64,000 bases of DNA from Hydrogenimonas sp. GTDB taxonomy: Bacteria; Campylobacterota; Campylobacteria; Campylobacterales; Hydrogenimonadaceae. The position numbers were made by a program, and so were the translations under genes. The stretch spans positions 2,059,747 through 2,123,746 of the forward strand of contig AP019005.1 in assembly GCA_003945285.1 (NCBI GenBank). The letters are read 5' to 3'. The notes under the pieces are model-generated. The model was not told the origin of the DNA and did not search any database. It worked only from the letters and a program-made list of their open reading frames with translations. Shown piece after piece: positions 18,342 to 26,141 of the stretch (position 1 is the first letter of the stretch; the number at the start of each line of letters is the position of its first letter).

Positions 18342-18750
18342 TACCGCTCCTTTGATTTTTAGAGGTGCTTAGGTATTCCCTGAAACGCACATGCCTGAAG
18401 GTGCGCACCGTAACGACCGAGCCTCCCTTTTCATACTCCTCTACCTCTCGCCAGGCAGCGGCATACACAGGTATCATATCCAAATTATACGCCACCTCGA
18501 CCATGTAGCATGTAGCGCCGAAGTCGCCCTGCACCAGAAGATAGTCGCCCCTCCTGCCATGATGCGTCACAAACCCGACGATCCCGTCAAGCAGAGGACG
18601 CACGTCATCGGCAAGGGGAGAGATGGAAGACCAAACCGCCCTGAGCCCTTCGGTTAAAAAAATGAAATTCTCTACACCCAGAGAGCGGCGCGCATCCTCT
18701 TTCTGCTCTTCGCTCAAAGTGTGCGAAAAAACCACAATCATCTTTCTCAT
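18334..18750 (-). CDS. csx20: Csx20-like CARF protein, probable ring nuclease
   Basis: 138 residues, with the Csx20 pattern: KMIVVFSHTLSEEQKEDARR at the start, LGVENFIFLTEGLRAVWSSI, then GDYLLVQGDFGATCYMV in the second half. Csx20 is a stand-alone CARF protein of type III loci, predicted to bind and degrade cyclic oligoadenylate and so switch off effectors such as its CARF-HEPN neighbour. Overlaps the gene before it by ATGA and the gene after it by 8 nt. Confidence 0.8.
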   Translation of the reverse strand: MRKMIVVFSHTLSEEQKEDARRSLGVENFIFLTEGLRAVWSSISPLADDVRPLLDGIVGFVTHHGRRGDYLLVQGDFGATCYMVEVAYNLDMIPVYAAAWREVEEYEKGGSVVTVRTFRHVRFREYLSTSKNQRSGNG

Positions 18751-19139
18751 AACTCTGCAACTCCTTCTATGCGCTCTCTGTTTTCGAAAAAATAGCGGTA
18801 AACTTCAAACGCCAGCTCCCTCGGAAGATACCTGCCCGTAACTTTTTCATACAAAAGCCCGTTCTTGGCACACCCTATACGGAGCCCTTTGTAGCTCAAC
18901 TCCGGATAGACACCTTTATCGGTATCGGCCTGAAGATAGACCCTTAGAGCGGCCACGAAACGGTAATAGTCATCCGGAAGCTCTTTTGAACGCCCGTTCC
19001 GGGCCTGTTGCGCTTCCAACGCTCCACGCAACCGGCGAATCTCTTCGACAATATATTTCAGCACCGAAGCCAAACTCTCTCCCTGCGGCAACCGGTATCG
19101 CAAATCGTACTCTCTGTTGAGTGTCGGGTCAATTTTCAT
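18747..19139 (-). CDS. unknown protein, first gene of ancillary CRISPR operon
   Basis: 130 residues if started at ATG 19139 (MKIDPTLNREYDLRYRLPQ); an ATG at 19178 would lie inside the palindromic operator, so the shorter form is preferred. The sequence has a helical, Arg-rich middle (VLKYIVEEIRRLRGALEAQQ) and a C-terminal half with aromatic residues (KGLRIGCAKNGLLYEKV, ELAFEVYRYFF). No CARF, HEPN or nuclease motif was found. Its stop overlaps csx20 by 4 nt, so it belongs to the CARF-effector operon. It is not a Cas protein known to me. Confidence 0.7.
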   Translation of the reverse strand: MKIDPTLNREYDLRYRLPQGESLASVLKYIVEEIRRLRGALEAQQARNGRSKELPDDYYRFVAALRVYLQADTDKGVYPELSYKGLRIGCAKNGLLYEKVTGRYLPRELAFEVYRYFFENRERIEGVAEL

Positions 19140-19161
19140 GGGACTATTATCCGGAAACATT

Positions 19162-19178
19162 TTGACAAAACATGTCAA
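19162..19178. promoter_or_regulatory. palindromic operator of the ancillary CRISPR operon
   Basis: TTGACAAAACATGTCAA: 6-bp arms TTGACA/TGTCAA around a 5-bp spacer, 22 bp before ATG 19139. A 14 of 15 match with the same spacing lies at 23207 before the adaptation operon. On the minus strand it also contains a TTGACA that could serve as a -35 element. Confidence 0.6.
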
Positions 19179-19307
19179 TTTGTTCGGTCTTCCGACTGAA
19201 CTTGCCCAATATTAATCCCGCCGGGGGAGTTGGACGGAAAAATAGGCTCAAAAACCTCGCTGCAGATGGTTGCTGCGGCTATCAAAGACAAATAGCATCT
19301 GGGGAAG

Positions 19308-21369
19308 GCCCCAATCCCCTAAATATCGGGTCTGGTTGTAATGCATTAAAATACATTTAGACCTGCGTTAATTTGTCTCAATCCCCTCAAAATCGGGTCT
19401 GATTGTAATTATCGGTTATTGACTCCTGCTCAAATTGAGCAAGTCTCAATCCCCTCAAAATCGGGTCTGATTGTAATAGGTGAGATCAAGAGAAATGTTG
19501 AAGTTGGAAGCGTCTCAATCCCCTCAAAATCGGGTCTGATTGTAATCTAAGGAGGGTGTAAAATGAAACTGGTTTACGTTGAGTCTCAATCCCCTCAAAA
19601 TCGGGTCTGATTGTAATAGTAAGACTCTTTGTAGTCACACAAAGCGAGCGATAGTCTCAATCCCCTCAAAATCGGGTCTGATTGTAATCGCTCTGAAGAG
19701 ACCGGTAGATTCGAACTCCACCAGGAGGTCTCAATCCCCTCAAAATCGGGTCTGATTGTAATTCCACCAGGAGTTCGAATCAAAAGAAGAATTTTACGCC
19801 GTCTCAATCCCCTCAAAATCGGGTCTGATTGTAATGCAGATGGGAAAGCAAAACACGTGACGGAACACCAGTGTCTCAATCCCCTCAAAATCGGGTCTGA
19901 TTGTAATCCCAATGACTGTTAGGAAAGACTAGCCGCCGAAAGGTCTCAATCCCCTCAAAATCGGGTCTGATTGTAATCCGTTCTTTTAGAACTACAAAGA
20001 GATAGTAAGGTCTCAATCCCCTCAAAATCGGGTCTGATTGTAATAGATTCCAGATTATCTTGAAATCGGGAGAAGGGCGTCTCAATCCCCTCAAAATCGG
20101 GTCTGATTGTAATTCAAATAAGAGGAGAAAAAAATGAAACTAGAGTTTACGTCTCAATCCCCTCAAAATCGGGTCTGATTGTAATTCAAATATCGCCTAC
20201 TGACGCCGAGTCAGATAGAGGTCTCAATCCCCTCAAAATCGGGTCTGATTGTAATATTAGACCGAAATTAACTTAAGAAGTGTTGCAGTCTCAATCCCCT
20301 CAAAATCGGGTCTGATTGTAATCTTGCGTTTCTTTGACTTGATCGCTTACTTGCTGTCTCAATCCCCTCAAAATCGGGTCTGATTGTAATAACACTTGAA
20401 ACAGAAAACACAAAAATGCTTGATGGAAGTCTCAATCCCCTCAAAATCGGGTCTGATTGTAATTAATGTACTCGTATTGCTAAACAGCGCCATATCTAAC
20501 GTCTCAATCCCCTCAAAATCGGGTCTGATTGTAATATGAAACTGAAAGAATTAAATAGCAAGATTGAGAGTCTCAATCCCCTCAAAATCGGGTCTGATTG
20601 TAATTAGCCGCTTCCATTTTTATAGGTGTAAAAACCATATATGTCTCAATCCCCTCAAAATCGGGTCTGATTGTAATGAGTATCGAGTATATCGAAGAGA
20701 CATACGGGGTGCGTCTCAATCCCCTCAAAATCGGGTCTGATTGTAATAAAAGAAGAAAAAAAAATCAAATAAGGAGATTGAGTCTCAATCCCCTCAAAAT
20801 CGGGTCTGATTGTAATCCATAATAGTTTAATCTATATTCCCTAACTTGGGAAGTCTCAATCCCCTCAAAATCGGGTCTGATTGTAATATTAACGCCGAGT
20901 CAAATCGAACAATTGCTTAGTCTCAATCCCCTCAAAATCGGGTCTGATTGTAATTTTTAAATCCATCACGTTGATGGTTGAAACAATAAGGCGTCTCAAT
21001 CCCCTCAAAATCGGGTCTGATTGTAATTTAGTGGTAACAAGATGGTGCTTACACCCAAGAAGTCTCAATCCCCTCAAAATCGGGTCTGATTGTAATTGTT
21101 TACACAAAGCTTACCAAGGCGGATAAAAGTCTCAATCCCCTCAAAATCGGGTCTGATTGTAATGTGATAGCCGCTTAAGCAACGGCTACGGAAAACGGTC
21201 TCAATCCCCTCAAAATCGGGTCTGATTGTAATGATATAATCGAAATAGAAGCTACAAACAACCCCGTCTCAATCCCCTCAAAATCGGGTCTGATTGTAAT
21301 CAAAGAGGAGATTGAAATGAAAACAGAACTAAAAGTCTCAATCCCCTCAAAATCGGGTCTGATTGTAAT
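19308..21369 (-). CRISPR. type III-A CRISPR array, 30 repeats, 29 spacers
   Basis: 35-nt repeats, on the plus strand GTCTCAATCC...CTGATTGTAAT, start at 19308, 19375, 19443, 19512, 19583, 19654, 19728, 19801, 19873, 19943, 20010, 20079, 20151, 20221, 20288, 20356, 20429, 20501, 20570, 20643, 20713, 20782, 20853, 20920, 20993, 21062, 21129, 21198, 21266 and 21335. All appear identical except the leftmost, which differs at five positions and marks the trailer end. Spacers are 32-39 nt. The leader side is the right end, next to cas2b, and the minus-strand repeat ends ATTGAGAC, the 8-nt crRNA handle of type III systems, so the array is transcribed leftward. Confidence 0.98.
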
Positions 21370-21514
21370 AGCGACATAGGCAAGTGAAATAACGTATTTC
21401 AGGGAGTTGCAGAAAACTGGGTTTTCTTAAAAAACTCTTTGATGTCAAAAAGAGCCATTCCGACACCCGTTGACCCCCCCAAACTTCCGTAAAATCTGAC
21501 CTTAAGCGAAGCTT
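21370..21514 (-). promoter_or_regulatory. CRISPR leader
   Basis: 145 bp between cas2b and the first repeat. It contains a perfect small palindrome GAAATAACGTATTTC (21386-21400) only 16 bp from the array and, reading leftward, TTTTTGACATCAAAGAG, which offers a TTGACA -35. These would drive pre-crRNA synthesis and guide integration at the first repeat. The exact promoter is not certain. Confidence 0.6.
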
Positions 21515-21793
21515 TCATGTTAAAACGACCGGTTCTCGCAAATCTATCGCGTCTCCCAGCTTCATCCCGGGGTCGATAACCGTATAGATCCTGACATCAT
21601 CCTCTTTGCAGTCGATAATGCCGTCGATCATCTCCATTATATCAAAAAGTTCCTCCTGTTTGACAGATTGGGCGAAAAAAACGGAATACTGTATGCGAAT
21701 CGCAATCTTTTCCAGCTCCCTCGCAAGCTTCCGCAGCCTCTTGCCGTCGGATATGTCGTAGCATATGATGTAGTCGGCGGTATAGCGGCTCAT
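21515..21793 (-). CDS. cas2: Cas2 (second copy, array-proximal)
   Basis: 92 residues, MSRYTADYIICYDISDGKRL at the start with the conserved Asp after the first strand (YDISD), IQYSVFFAQ in the middle and EDDVRIYTVID near the end: a complete ferredoxin-fold Cas2. Cas2 dimers bridge two Cas1 dimers in the spacer integrase. It is last in the adaptation operon, overlapping the Cas1 N-domain gene by ATGA. Only about 30 percent alike by eye to the other Cas2 (22889-23161). Confidence 0.93.
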   Translation of the reverse strand: MSRYTADYIICYDISDGKRLRKLARELEKIAIRIQYSVFFAQSVKQEELFDIMEMIDGIIDCKEDDVRIYTVIDPGMKLGDAIDLREPVVLT

Positions 21794-22029
21794 ACTTTTC
21801 TACTCATTTTTGCCAGAAGTCTACCGTGCTTGTCTATGAAATAGACTGGTACGCGCCTGAATATCTCCATGAGACTCTTCACGGAAAGATCGACCGACCT
21901 GTTGAGATAGACCGCTTTGATGCGCTCAAAACCTATATATTGCATATCATAAAGCGTACTTATCTCCAGGTGGGTCTCGTTGACGACGATTTTAGCCCTG
22001 GGGTCTTTGACTATAAGCGCTCTTCTCAT
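21790..22029 (-). CDS. stand-alone Cas1 N-terminal-domain-like protein
   Basis: 79 residues, MRRALIVKDPRAKIVVNETH at the start, lining up over its length with residues 1-70 of the adjacent Cas1: the segment ERIKAVYLNRSVDLSVKSLM matches RLIDLLVLCGEMEIGTKTLL, and VPVYFIDKHGRLLAKM matches VSLLTVSKNNRTFSL. That is the beta-rich N-terminal domain used for Cas1 dimerisation. There is no helical catalytic domain, hence no nuclease site. It is joined to cas1 and cas2b by 4-nt ATGA overlaps. Not a broken cas1, because the full cas1 is intact beside it. No described family with this architecture is known to me. Confidence 0.8.
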   Translation of the reverse strand: MRRALIVKDPRAKIVVNETHLEISTLYDMQYIGFERIKAVYLNRSVDLSVKSLMEIFRRVPVYFIDKHGRLLAKMSRKV

Positions 22030-22892
22030 GTTATGGCCGACCTAAGAAGTGCAATCTCGTCATTTATGGAGGGCAGCAGATCCTCCCCGAACGTCTTGAT
22101 CTCTCTCCAGAGCCTCTTTCGCGACTCAAACCTCAGGTAGACGCCGTCTCTCTTACTGAAATCCTCCGCCTTCAGATACTTTTCCAAAAACCACTCCGCC
22201 GTTTTTTCGTTGATTTTTGCGCGGAACACTTCGAGAATATCGGAACTCAGCCCGTTGTGCGATCGAAACGGCTCATGAAGATAGCTGATGGCCGGGTCGA
22301 AACCGTTCATATGTAGGCGGACTGTAATTAGATGGTAGAAATAGGTATAGAGGTAGGACAAGATCGCATTTACAGGGTCGAGCGGCGGACGCTTGGAGCG
22401 TCTGCTTTTATGAAGAGCCTTTGGCAAAACGGAGAAGTAGCGGGAGAAGTAGATGTTTGAAAAGCTCCCTTCAATGCCCAGCATCTGCGAAACAGTCTCG
22501 GCCTCCCTGATTTTTTGCATCCAGTCTCGCAGATCGATTTCAAAACCGAGCTTTTCCAGATGCTTCGCATGGGTTTTGATCTTCTCTTCGAGAAAGTATT
22601 TTGCGAAATTGAGACGGTTTTTCGTAACGGAACGGTACTGCAGCATCTTAAGCTCACCGTTTTTCGGCGCAAGCGGAAGTGTGAGGGAGAAGGTCCTGTT
22701 ATTTTTGGAGACGGTAAGCAGCGATACCCCCTCCTTTGCCAGCGCAAGAAGTGTTTTCGTACCTATCTCCATCTCTCCGCAGAGAACCAGAAGATCTATA
22801 AGGCGGTATGGTATCTGCTGCGTCTCCACTACGATTCCACTCTTTTTTGCTGTTATGACAATATCGCTTCTGTCGACTATGACCGTTTTCAT
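22026..22892 (-). CDS. cas1: CRISPR integrase Cas1
   Basis: 288 residues: an N-terminal beta domain (1-75) and helical catalytic domain with the metal ligands E141 (GIEGSFSNIYF), H206 (SYLHEPF) and D218/E221 (LSSDILEVFRAKI). These match the conserved acidic and His residues of active Cas1. It is the integrase subunit inserting new spacers at the leader end. Sits between cas2a and the free N-domain gene with 4-nt overlaps on both sides. Confidence 0.96.
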   Translation of the reverse strand: MKTVIVDRSDIVITAKKSGIVVETQQIPYRLIDLLVLCGEMEIGTKTLLALAKEGVSLLTVSKNNRTFSLTLPLAPKNGELKMLQYRSVTKNRLNFAKYFLEEKIKTHAKHLEKLGFEIDLRDWMQKIREAETVSQMLGIEGSFSNIYFSRYFSVLPKALHKSRRSKRPPLDPVNAILSYLYTYFYHLITVRLHMNGFDPAISYLHEPFRSHNGLSSDILEVFRAKINEKTAEWFLEKYLKAEDFSKRDGVYLRFESRKRLWREIKTFGEDLLPSINDEIALLRSAIT

Positions 22893-23161
22893 ATGAGAAT
22901 CGCTCCATTCTCGTAATTGATCTGCTTCGCCCTTCCCAGAAGGATCGCCTTCGGCATCACATGCACCAGGTGCACCCTGTCCTCTTCTGGGTCGATGGAG
23001 TCCAGCAGCTCATCGAGCACGACGGGAAGCTCTTTCGGCTCCAGCAGACTCTCCAGCGCGCTCTTTTGTCCTCCCAGCGCATAGGAGTAGGCCACCTTCG
23101 CGCACCTTCTGCGCCGCTTGCTGCTTCTGACGTCGTAGGCTATGAGATAGTGACCGCTCAT
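22889..23161 (-). CDS. cas2: Cas2-like protein (first copy, operon-leading)
   Basis: 90 residues with the Cas2 outline: HYLIAYDVRSSKRRRRCAKV (Asp after strand 1), GGQKSALESLLEPKEL, DPEEDRVHLVHV. The loop after the Asp is unusually basic (KRRRR) and the sequence is clearly different from the second Cas2 at 21515. It opens the adaptation operon, 45 bp after the palindromic operator, and overlaps cas1 by ATGA. Whether it forms homodimers or pairs with the other Cas2 is unknown. Confidence 0.9.
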   Translation of the reverse strand: MSGHYLIAYDVRSSKRRRRCAKVAYSYALGGQKSALESLLEPKELPVVLDELLDSIDPEEDRVHLVHVMPKAILLGRAKQINYENGAILI

Positions 23162-23206
23162 TGGCTCTCCTTTCTGTAGTAACAGTCAAATTATAGAGGA
23201 GATTAA

Positions 23207-23221
23207 TGACAAAACGTGTCA
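23207..23221. promoter_or_regulatory. palindromic operator of the adaptation operon
   Basis: TGACAAAACGTGTCA: 5-bp arms TGACA/TGTCA around AAACG, differing at one base from the core at 19163-19177. It lies 46 bp upstream of cas2a. Confidence 0.6.
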
Positions 23222-23312
23222 CTTTACCCTGCAACACTGCAGAGAGGCGGACCGTACGGCCTCTACAGAAGGACTCCCCGGCTGAACCGATGCCCGGACT
23301 CTATTCGCCCGC

Positions 23313-24608
23313 CTACTCTCCCAGTATCGACTCGATAAACACCCTCCTCTTCAACGCCTTCTGCTTGGCCTTCTCCCAGGTTTTCGGATTTTCCAACAGC
23401 TTCGCTTTTATCTTCTGCGCCAGCTCCACTTTGATCGATTCGTAATTTTCTATCTCACCGTTTTGCATTTTCCGGATAAGCTCCGGGATTTCGACGGTTT
23501 CGATCAGCCTCTCTACGGGAGAGAGGGAGGCAAGCCGCTGCGCTTCGGCTCTCTTCCGCTCGGCCTTTTCTTCCTCTTCGCGCCTCATCTTCAACTCTTT
23601 CTCGTTGCGCTCTTTCTCTTTCTGTATGCGGCTCTCTCTCCACTCTTTCGCGTATGCCGTTCTCTTTTTTATGAGTTCGCGCAAAACTCTCTCATACTCC
23701 GCCGAAGCCTCCCGGTAGCCCTCTTCATCCAAAATTTTCGCCGCGACCCATCCGAAAGGGGTGTAGCCTCCCTCTTTCGACGCTATCACCGTATGGGTAA
23801 CCGGTATTTTGTCGGGATTTACCGAAGTGAAGTTTTTTCCGGCAAAGCGCCCCACCCTGAATAGAAAGTCGGCGCCGAGCGCATCGGCCCTCCTCTTGTA
23901 TTTTGCGAACATCTTTTCGTCCGCCTGCATATCGAACCGTTCAAGGGAGCGGGCTATATCCTCTATCGAAAAGAGTTGCTTTGACTCCCCTCTCCTTTCC
24001 GAAAGGATCGATCCGAAAAAGCTGACCCCCTCTTTGATGATTTCTATCTTAATAGGTATGCCTCTTCCCGGGGCATCTTTGAATTTGTGCCTTCTTTCCG
24101 CCACATCGCAAAATGTCACATCGGCTTGTGTCGGGAAAAAGTCCTCCACGAGCAGGTTCTGTCTCACATCATTTCCGACTCGGCCGGGATATATGCCGAG
24201 CGCTGTCCCAAAGACCCCCTTTATCGAGCTTCCCGGTATATAGGAGAGGAATGAGCCCGGCATAGTCATCGTTTTGGATATTTCGAGCAGGTTTTTGTTC
24301 AGAGTGCCGTCTTTGTTGAACTGCCTTGTGTAGATTTTTGAAATCTCGCGCGATACAGGCAGTTTGCGGTAGGCTATAGATTTGGCAAGATCCTTCTCTA
24401 TATCGTAAAAACGCTTCAGGGCGTACAACCCCTGACCCGCCATATTTTCGAAAGCCCGCTTCTGTGCGGCAGAGAGGGCGTGAAAAAAGTCGGTTTCATC
24501 AAATTCGTAAAGAGTGTCGCCGTCGATTATGTAAGCCGTAGGCACGAAATCCTCCCCCGATCCGATATGAAGCGGCGAGAGTGTCGTCAACTGCAGATAG
24601 TGTCTCAC
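23313..24608 (-). CDS. csm5: Csm5, type III-A RAMP subunit
   Basis: 431 residues. The N-terminus LTTLSPLHIGSGEDFVPTAY is the first Csm5/RAMP signature and YIPGSSIKGVFGTAL is the glycine-rich loop. A long Glu/Lys/Arg coiled-coil-like insertion (about 330-365) precedes the C-terminal helix. Csm5 caps the crRNA 3' end of the complex and recruits trimming nucleases. Overlaps csm4 by 4 nt and ends the interference operon. Confidence 0.94.
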   Translation of the reverse strand: MRHYLQLTTLSPLHIGSGEDFVPTAYIIDGDTLYEFDETDFFHALSAAQKRAFENMAGQGLYALKRFYDIEKDLAKSIAYRKLPVSREISKIYTRQFNKDGTLNKNLLEISKTMTMPGSFLSYIPGSSIKGVFGTALGIYPGRVGNDVRQNLLVEDFFPTQADVTFCDVAERRHKFKDAPGRGIPIKIEIIKEGVSFFGSILSERRGESKQLFSIEDIARSLERFDMQADEKMFAKYKRRADALGADFLFRVGRFAGKNFTSVNPDKIPVTHTVIASKEGGYTPFGWVAAKILDEEGYREASAEYERVLRELIKKRTAYAKEWRESRIQKEKERNEKELKMRREEEEKAERKRAEAQRLASLSPVERLIETVEIPELIRKMQNGEIENYESIKVELAQKIKAKLLENPKTWEKAKQKALKRRVFIESILGE

Positions 24609-25495
24609 GATGCGTCTCCTTTTCCTATGGCAACCGTCACCGCATACCCCTGGTGCACCGTATCCGGATGGGCCGACGAGTGGCCCCGGATCGCCTTTCC
24701 GGCATAGGGTAGAGTTCGGGGCGAATCAAAATCTAAAACAGCTCCCGTATCGGCCAACAGAAGAGGTTTTTTGAACACCTTGCCTCTTGCACGTTTTCCA
24801 CCATGCTTCCCGAAACGTGTCATCGGCCGGTACCGGACATTTACCGCTTCAACCCCCTCCAGTGATGCCGGCGAAAGAGTCATAAAGCGCTCACCCTCCA
24901 TGGGCAGCTCTACAGTTTCGGTTTCGACGAGACTATACCTGCCTTTGCCGATAGAGGCATCCTTTCCGTAGCCGTACAGACCCACCGCCTCGAGCCACCT
25001 ATGAACATCTTCCGATGCGGCTTTGGACCTGTCGAACATGAGGTAAATCTCTTTTTTGCCTAAAAGATAGCGCTTCTCTCCGAAAGGGGCAAACTGAGCT
25101 CCGCCGGTTTTGAAACTCCTGTAATCGAGGGAGTTGTGCAGTGTCACCGTCGAAACATCCCCTAATCCCGCCTCATGATTGCTCAATGCTTCGTTGAATC
25201 TTCCGGCTTTGAGATCCGACATGGAAATCCACCGCTTGTCACGGTTGATCTTTCTCTCTTCAGGATCCTCTCCCAGTTGAAAATATGGCATTGCCGGCTT
25301 GGGAAGCAGCCCCGGAGGAAACGGATCGCTAACGATCAGAAAAGGGTTCCTGTCGTAATCATCGAGAAGAGATTTGAGCCTCTCTTCCCCATCCAAAAGC
25401 GCGATGGTCCAGCATATCTGACCGAAAAGAGTATCCCCGCGCAGTGGAGTACCGAACTCTGAAAGAGGCTCTATCTGAGCGCGTACCGTTTCCAT
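24605..25495 (-). CDS. csm4: Csm4, type III-A RAMP subunit
   Basis: 296 residues beginning METVRAQIEPLSEFGTPLRG with DTLFGQICWTIALLDGEERL, the usual Csm4 N-terminal pattern, and GYGKDASIGKGRYSL as the glycine-rich loop. Csm4 holds the 5' crRNA handle next to Cas10. Three bp after csm3 and overlapping csm5 by ATGA. Confidence 0.93.
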   Translation of the reverse strand: METVRAQIEPLSEFGTPLRGDTLFGQICWTIALLDGEERLKSLLDDYDRNPFLIVSDPFPPGLLPKPAMPYFQLGEDPEERKINRDKRWISMSDLKAGRFNEALSNHEAGLGDVSTVTLHNSLDYRSFKTGGAQFAPFGEKRYLLGKKEIYLMFDRSKAASEDVHRWLEAVGLYGYGKDASIGKGRYSLVETETVELPMEGERFMTLSPASLEGVEAVNVRYRPMTRFGKHGGKRARGKVFKKPLLLADTGAVLDFDSPRTLPYAGKAIRGHSSAHPDTVHQGYAVTVAIGKGDAS

Positions 25496-25498
25496 AGC

Positions 25499-26131
25499 CT
25501 ACTCGCTTTGCGGTATGAATCGGACACGGCCGTAACCGCGGGAGCCGTTGCCGCCGAGATAATCTTTTTCCACGAGGGAGATGGCCGTTTCTACCATCTT
25601 CTCCAGCGCCTCTCTGTCATCGCCGTCGAAAACTTTTATCCGGATATCGTAGTTGAACTTTACGCCCGCCGGCACCCGCTCGGTCTGGCGGGGGTTTAGC
25701 GCCGTCCCTCCCTTCCTGTTGATACTGTTTTCGAATTTCGCTTCGCTCAACTCCATCTCTTTCGACTCTTCGCAAAGATGGCAGTCGCCAACGCTGATTC
25801 GCGTTATCCCGTACGGGCTTTCCGGGTTCGGGTCGCCGAAAAGCTCTAGCAGCGTACGGGCATCGCGTTTTACCCCTTCGGGAACTTCGTCCATCAGCCT
25901 GGAGCCAAAAGGGGATCCATCCGCACTGGGTAGGTAGACCAGCCGCAGGTGATGCTCCAGCAAAGAGCGCATCTTTCCCTTCAGAGAGCTTCCCGGAATA
26001 TAGGGATGGCCGCTGTTGGCATCCTTGATGACGCTGTTGTCGATACCGCCGATCTTCATGGTGTCGTCACCCCCGCCGATGTGCAGCCCGCTAAGTAGTT
26101 CTATTTGACCTTTAAGTTGTATGATTTCCAT
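25499..26131 (-). CDS. csm3: Csm3, backbone and target-RNA nuclease subunit
   Basis: 210 residues: GQIELLSGLHIGGGDDTMK, then GGIDNSVIKD with the catalytic Asp (D31) that cuts target RNA at 6-nt intervals, YIPGSSLKGKMRSLLE, and GGNGSRGYGRVRF at the end. Forms the helical backbone around the crRNA. Length and motifs are typical. A cysteine-containing loop (DCHLCEESK) suggests a small metal site. Confidence 0.96.
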   Translation of the reverse strand: MEIIQLKGQIELLSGLHIGGGDDTMKIGGIDNSVIKDANSGHPYIPGSSLKGKMRSLLEHHLRLVYLPSADGSPFGSRLMDEVPEGVKRDARTLLELFGDPNPESPYGITRISVGDCHLCEESKEMELSEAKFENSINRKGGTALNPRQTERVPAGVKFNYDIRIKVFDGDDREALEKMVETAISLVEKDYLGGNGSRGYGRVRFIPQSE

Positions 26132-26141
26132 TTTTCGCTCC

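Noticed and set aside
19595-21107. Minus-strand ORFs inside the CRISPR array (for example 19595-19912, 19885-20094, 20889-21107)
   Set aside because: They are translations of the repeat (recurrent LQSDPILRGLR / ITIRPDFEGIE), not genes.
19308-21369. Self-targeting spacers
   Set aside because: By eye no spacer matches other parts of the window, including the integrated element; only a genome-wide search can settle it.
21790-22029. 79-aa Cas1-like ORF as a remnant of a split or frameshifted cas1
   Set aside because: The neighbouring cas1 has its own complete N-domain, and the small gene has its own start and stop with 4-nt overlaps on both sides.
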